Below are positions 63,141-64,000 of a DNA stretch of 64,000 bases, one piece after another. Under the pieces are notes generated by a model that ran no database searches, was not told the DNA's origin, and worked only from the letters and a program-made list of their open reading frames with translations. The stretch lies in NCBI GenBank assembly GCA_017430725.1, contig JAFRMK010000002.1:1-64000 (forward strand). The letters are read 5' to 3'. The first letter of the stretch is position 1, and the number at the start of each line of letters is the position of its first letter. Both the position numbers and the translations under genes were made by a program. The DNA is from Candidatus Saccharimonadota bacterium (GTDB taxonomy: Bacteria; Patescibacteriota; Saccharimonadia; Saccharimonadales; Saccharimonadaceae).

Positions 63141-63166
63141 CTGATGTCTCCGTAAGTTTTTCTATT

Positions 63167-64000
63167 CTAGTTTATACTATTCGGCCGAATGATGCCAGGA
63201 AGCCAGTGCTCGTCGGGCGTCTGCCCCAAGAGGATGGCGATGGTCGAGGCGAGGTTCGCCAAACCAAAATCGCCGTCAGCCAGCTCATAGCGTGCCGCAT
63301 TTGCAGTGTTGTCGACGAATATACAAGGGACGGGGTTGGTGGTGTGGGCGGTTTTGGGCTGCCCTGTTTCATCAAGCAGCTCTTCGGCATTGCCGTGGTC
63401 GGCCGTAATCAGGGTTATGCCGCCAAGCTGATTGACTTTCGTGATTATCTGCGCCAGAGCCAAATCAATCGCCTCGAGCGCAACGACCGTTGGCTGCATT
63501 TCGCCAAAGTGCCCAACCATGTCGCCGCCAGGATAGTTGACGCGCAAAAACTGATATTTCTCGCTCTCCAGCGCTGCCAGCAGACGGTCGGTGATTTCGG
63601 CGGTCTTCATCCAGGGGCGTGTATTGAAGGCCTCGGTATAGGATGGAATTTCGGCGGTTTCTTCGCCTGGTAGCGCAACGTGGCTATTCCCCTTAAAATA
63701 ATAGGTAATGTGTCCAAATTTGACAGTTTCGGAGATGGCAAACTGACTGACGCCACGGTCAGATAAAAACTGCGTGAGATTGTGCTGAAAACGTGGTGGC
63801 GCAACCAAGGTGTGCTCTGGGACATGCAAATCTTCGTTATATTCGGTCATGCCGGCAAAATACACATCGGGGCGTTGTCCGCGGTCAAAATATGGAAAAT
63901 CGTGATAGGTGAAGGCCATGGCCATTTCGATAGCACGGTCGGCGCGAAAATCGAGATACAGGCAAGCATCGCCGTCCTGCATGCGACCGATGGGCGCACC
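63167..64000 (-). CDS. gpmI: 2,3-bisphosphoglycerate-independent phosphoglycerate mutase, 3' part
   Basis: The C-terminal 277 or so residues of GpmI are visible; the gene runs out of the window at 64000. DGDACLYLDFRADRAIEMA (like the NFRxDRxR region), the metal-binding TADHGNAEELLDE (ligands Asp, His), and the GDMVGHFGEMQPTVVALEAID segment are diagnostic. It interconverts 3- and 2-phosphoglycerate in glycolysis using manganese. It precedes galU, which fits a carbohydrate cluster. No frameshift is seen in the visible part. Confidence 0.95.
   Translation of the reverse strand, partial: GAPIGRMQDGDACLYLDFRADRAIEMAMAFTYHDFPYFDRGQRPDVYFAGMTEYNEDLHVPEHTLVAPPRFQHNLTQFLSDRGVSQFAISETVKFGHITYYFKGNSHVALPGEETAEIPSYTEAFNTRPWMKTAEITDRLLAALESEKYQFLRVNYPGGDMVGHFGEMQPTVVALEAIDLALAQIITKVNQLGGITLITADHGNAEELLDETGQPKTAHTTNPVPCIFVDNTANAARYELADGDFGLANLASTIAILLGQTPDEHWLPGIIRPNSIN

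Overview
The window looks like a chromosomal segment of a Candidate Phyla Radiation (Patescibacteria) bacterium, most likely Candidatus Saccharibacteria (TM7). This is an inference from gene content and short, divergent core proteins, not a database result. Genes are tightly packed, often overlapping by 1 to 20 bases, and almost all lie on the minus strand. No prophage, intact insertion sequence, CRISPR array or rRNA was seen.

Layout. 0-9 kb: tRNA-Leu, a LemA/TPM membrane pair, rsmD, a metal-binding all-helical protein, recG, the heat-shock repressor operon hrcA-grpE-trmD, a membrane-anchored sensor-like protein and an adenylate-kinase-like gene. 9-21 kb: lepA, uppP, a membrane thioredoxin-fold protein, a cysteine-desulfurase-like enzyme, rpoC and rpoB. 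21-28.5 kb: a KH protein, a MscS channel, rpsP, rnc, a NUDIX hydrolase, nusB, rpmF, a class B sortase and leuS. 28.6-43 kb: a class A penicillin-binding protein, a PIN/TRAM protein, L-lactate dehydrogenase, dprA, lysS, greA, proS, ftsK, a membrane protein and pnp. 43-55.6 kb: an orphan plus-strand gene, rpsO, radA, the CIRCE-controlled clpP and clpC with a HELLH metallopeptidase-like gene, ligA, htpX and a UvrD-like helicase. 55.7-64 kb: a second orphan gene, tRNA-Gly, tRNA-Leu and tRNA-Cys, an HdeD-like protein, a superoxide reductase / CPTC membrane protein / DsbA operon, a stomatin-like protein, a phosphoenolpyruvate-synthase-like N-domain protein with rarA, a DUF167 gene, galU and the 3' part of gpmI.

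How it works together. The genes serve transcription, translation, cell-wall synthesis, protein quality control, DNA repair and fermentation (lactate). Two initiation modes coexist. Many transcripts appear leaderless: a -10 hexamer ends 5 to 9 bases, most often exactly 6, before the start codon, often with an upstream TGC. Other genes have a short 5' leader with a Shine-Dalgarno site. HrcA/CIRCE controls hrcA-grpE-trmD, clpC plus the metallopeptidase-like gene, and clpP, and in all three the -35 hexamer lies inside the CIRCE loop.

The strongest oddities are in-frame UGA codons in two otherwise intact DNA-processing genes (dprA, and a UvrD-like helicase with one certain and one probable UGA), all at positions where tryptophan would fit; a beta-prime RNA polymerase subunit lacking the usual zinc-binding cysteines; and a three-gene redox operon pairing superoxide reductase with an intramembrane CPTC protein and a DsbA-like protein.
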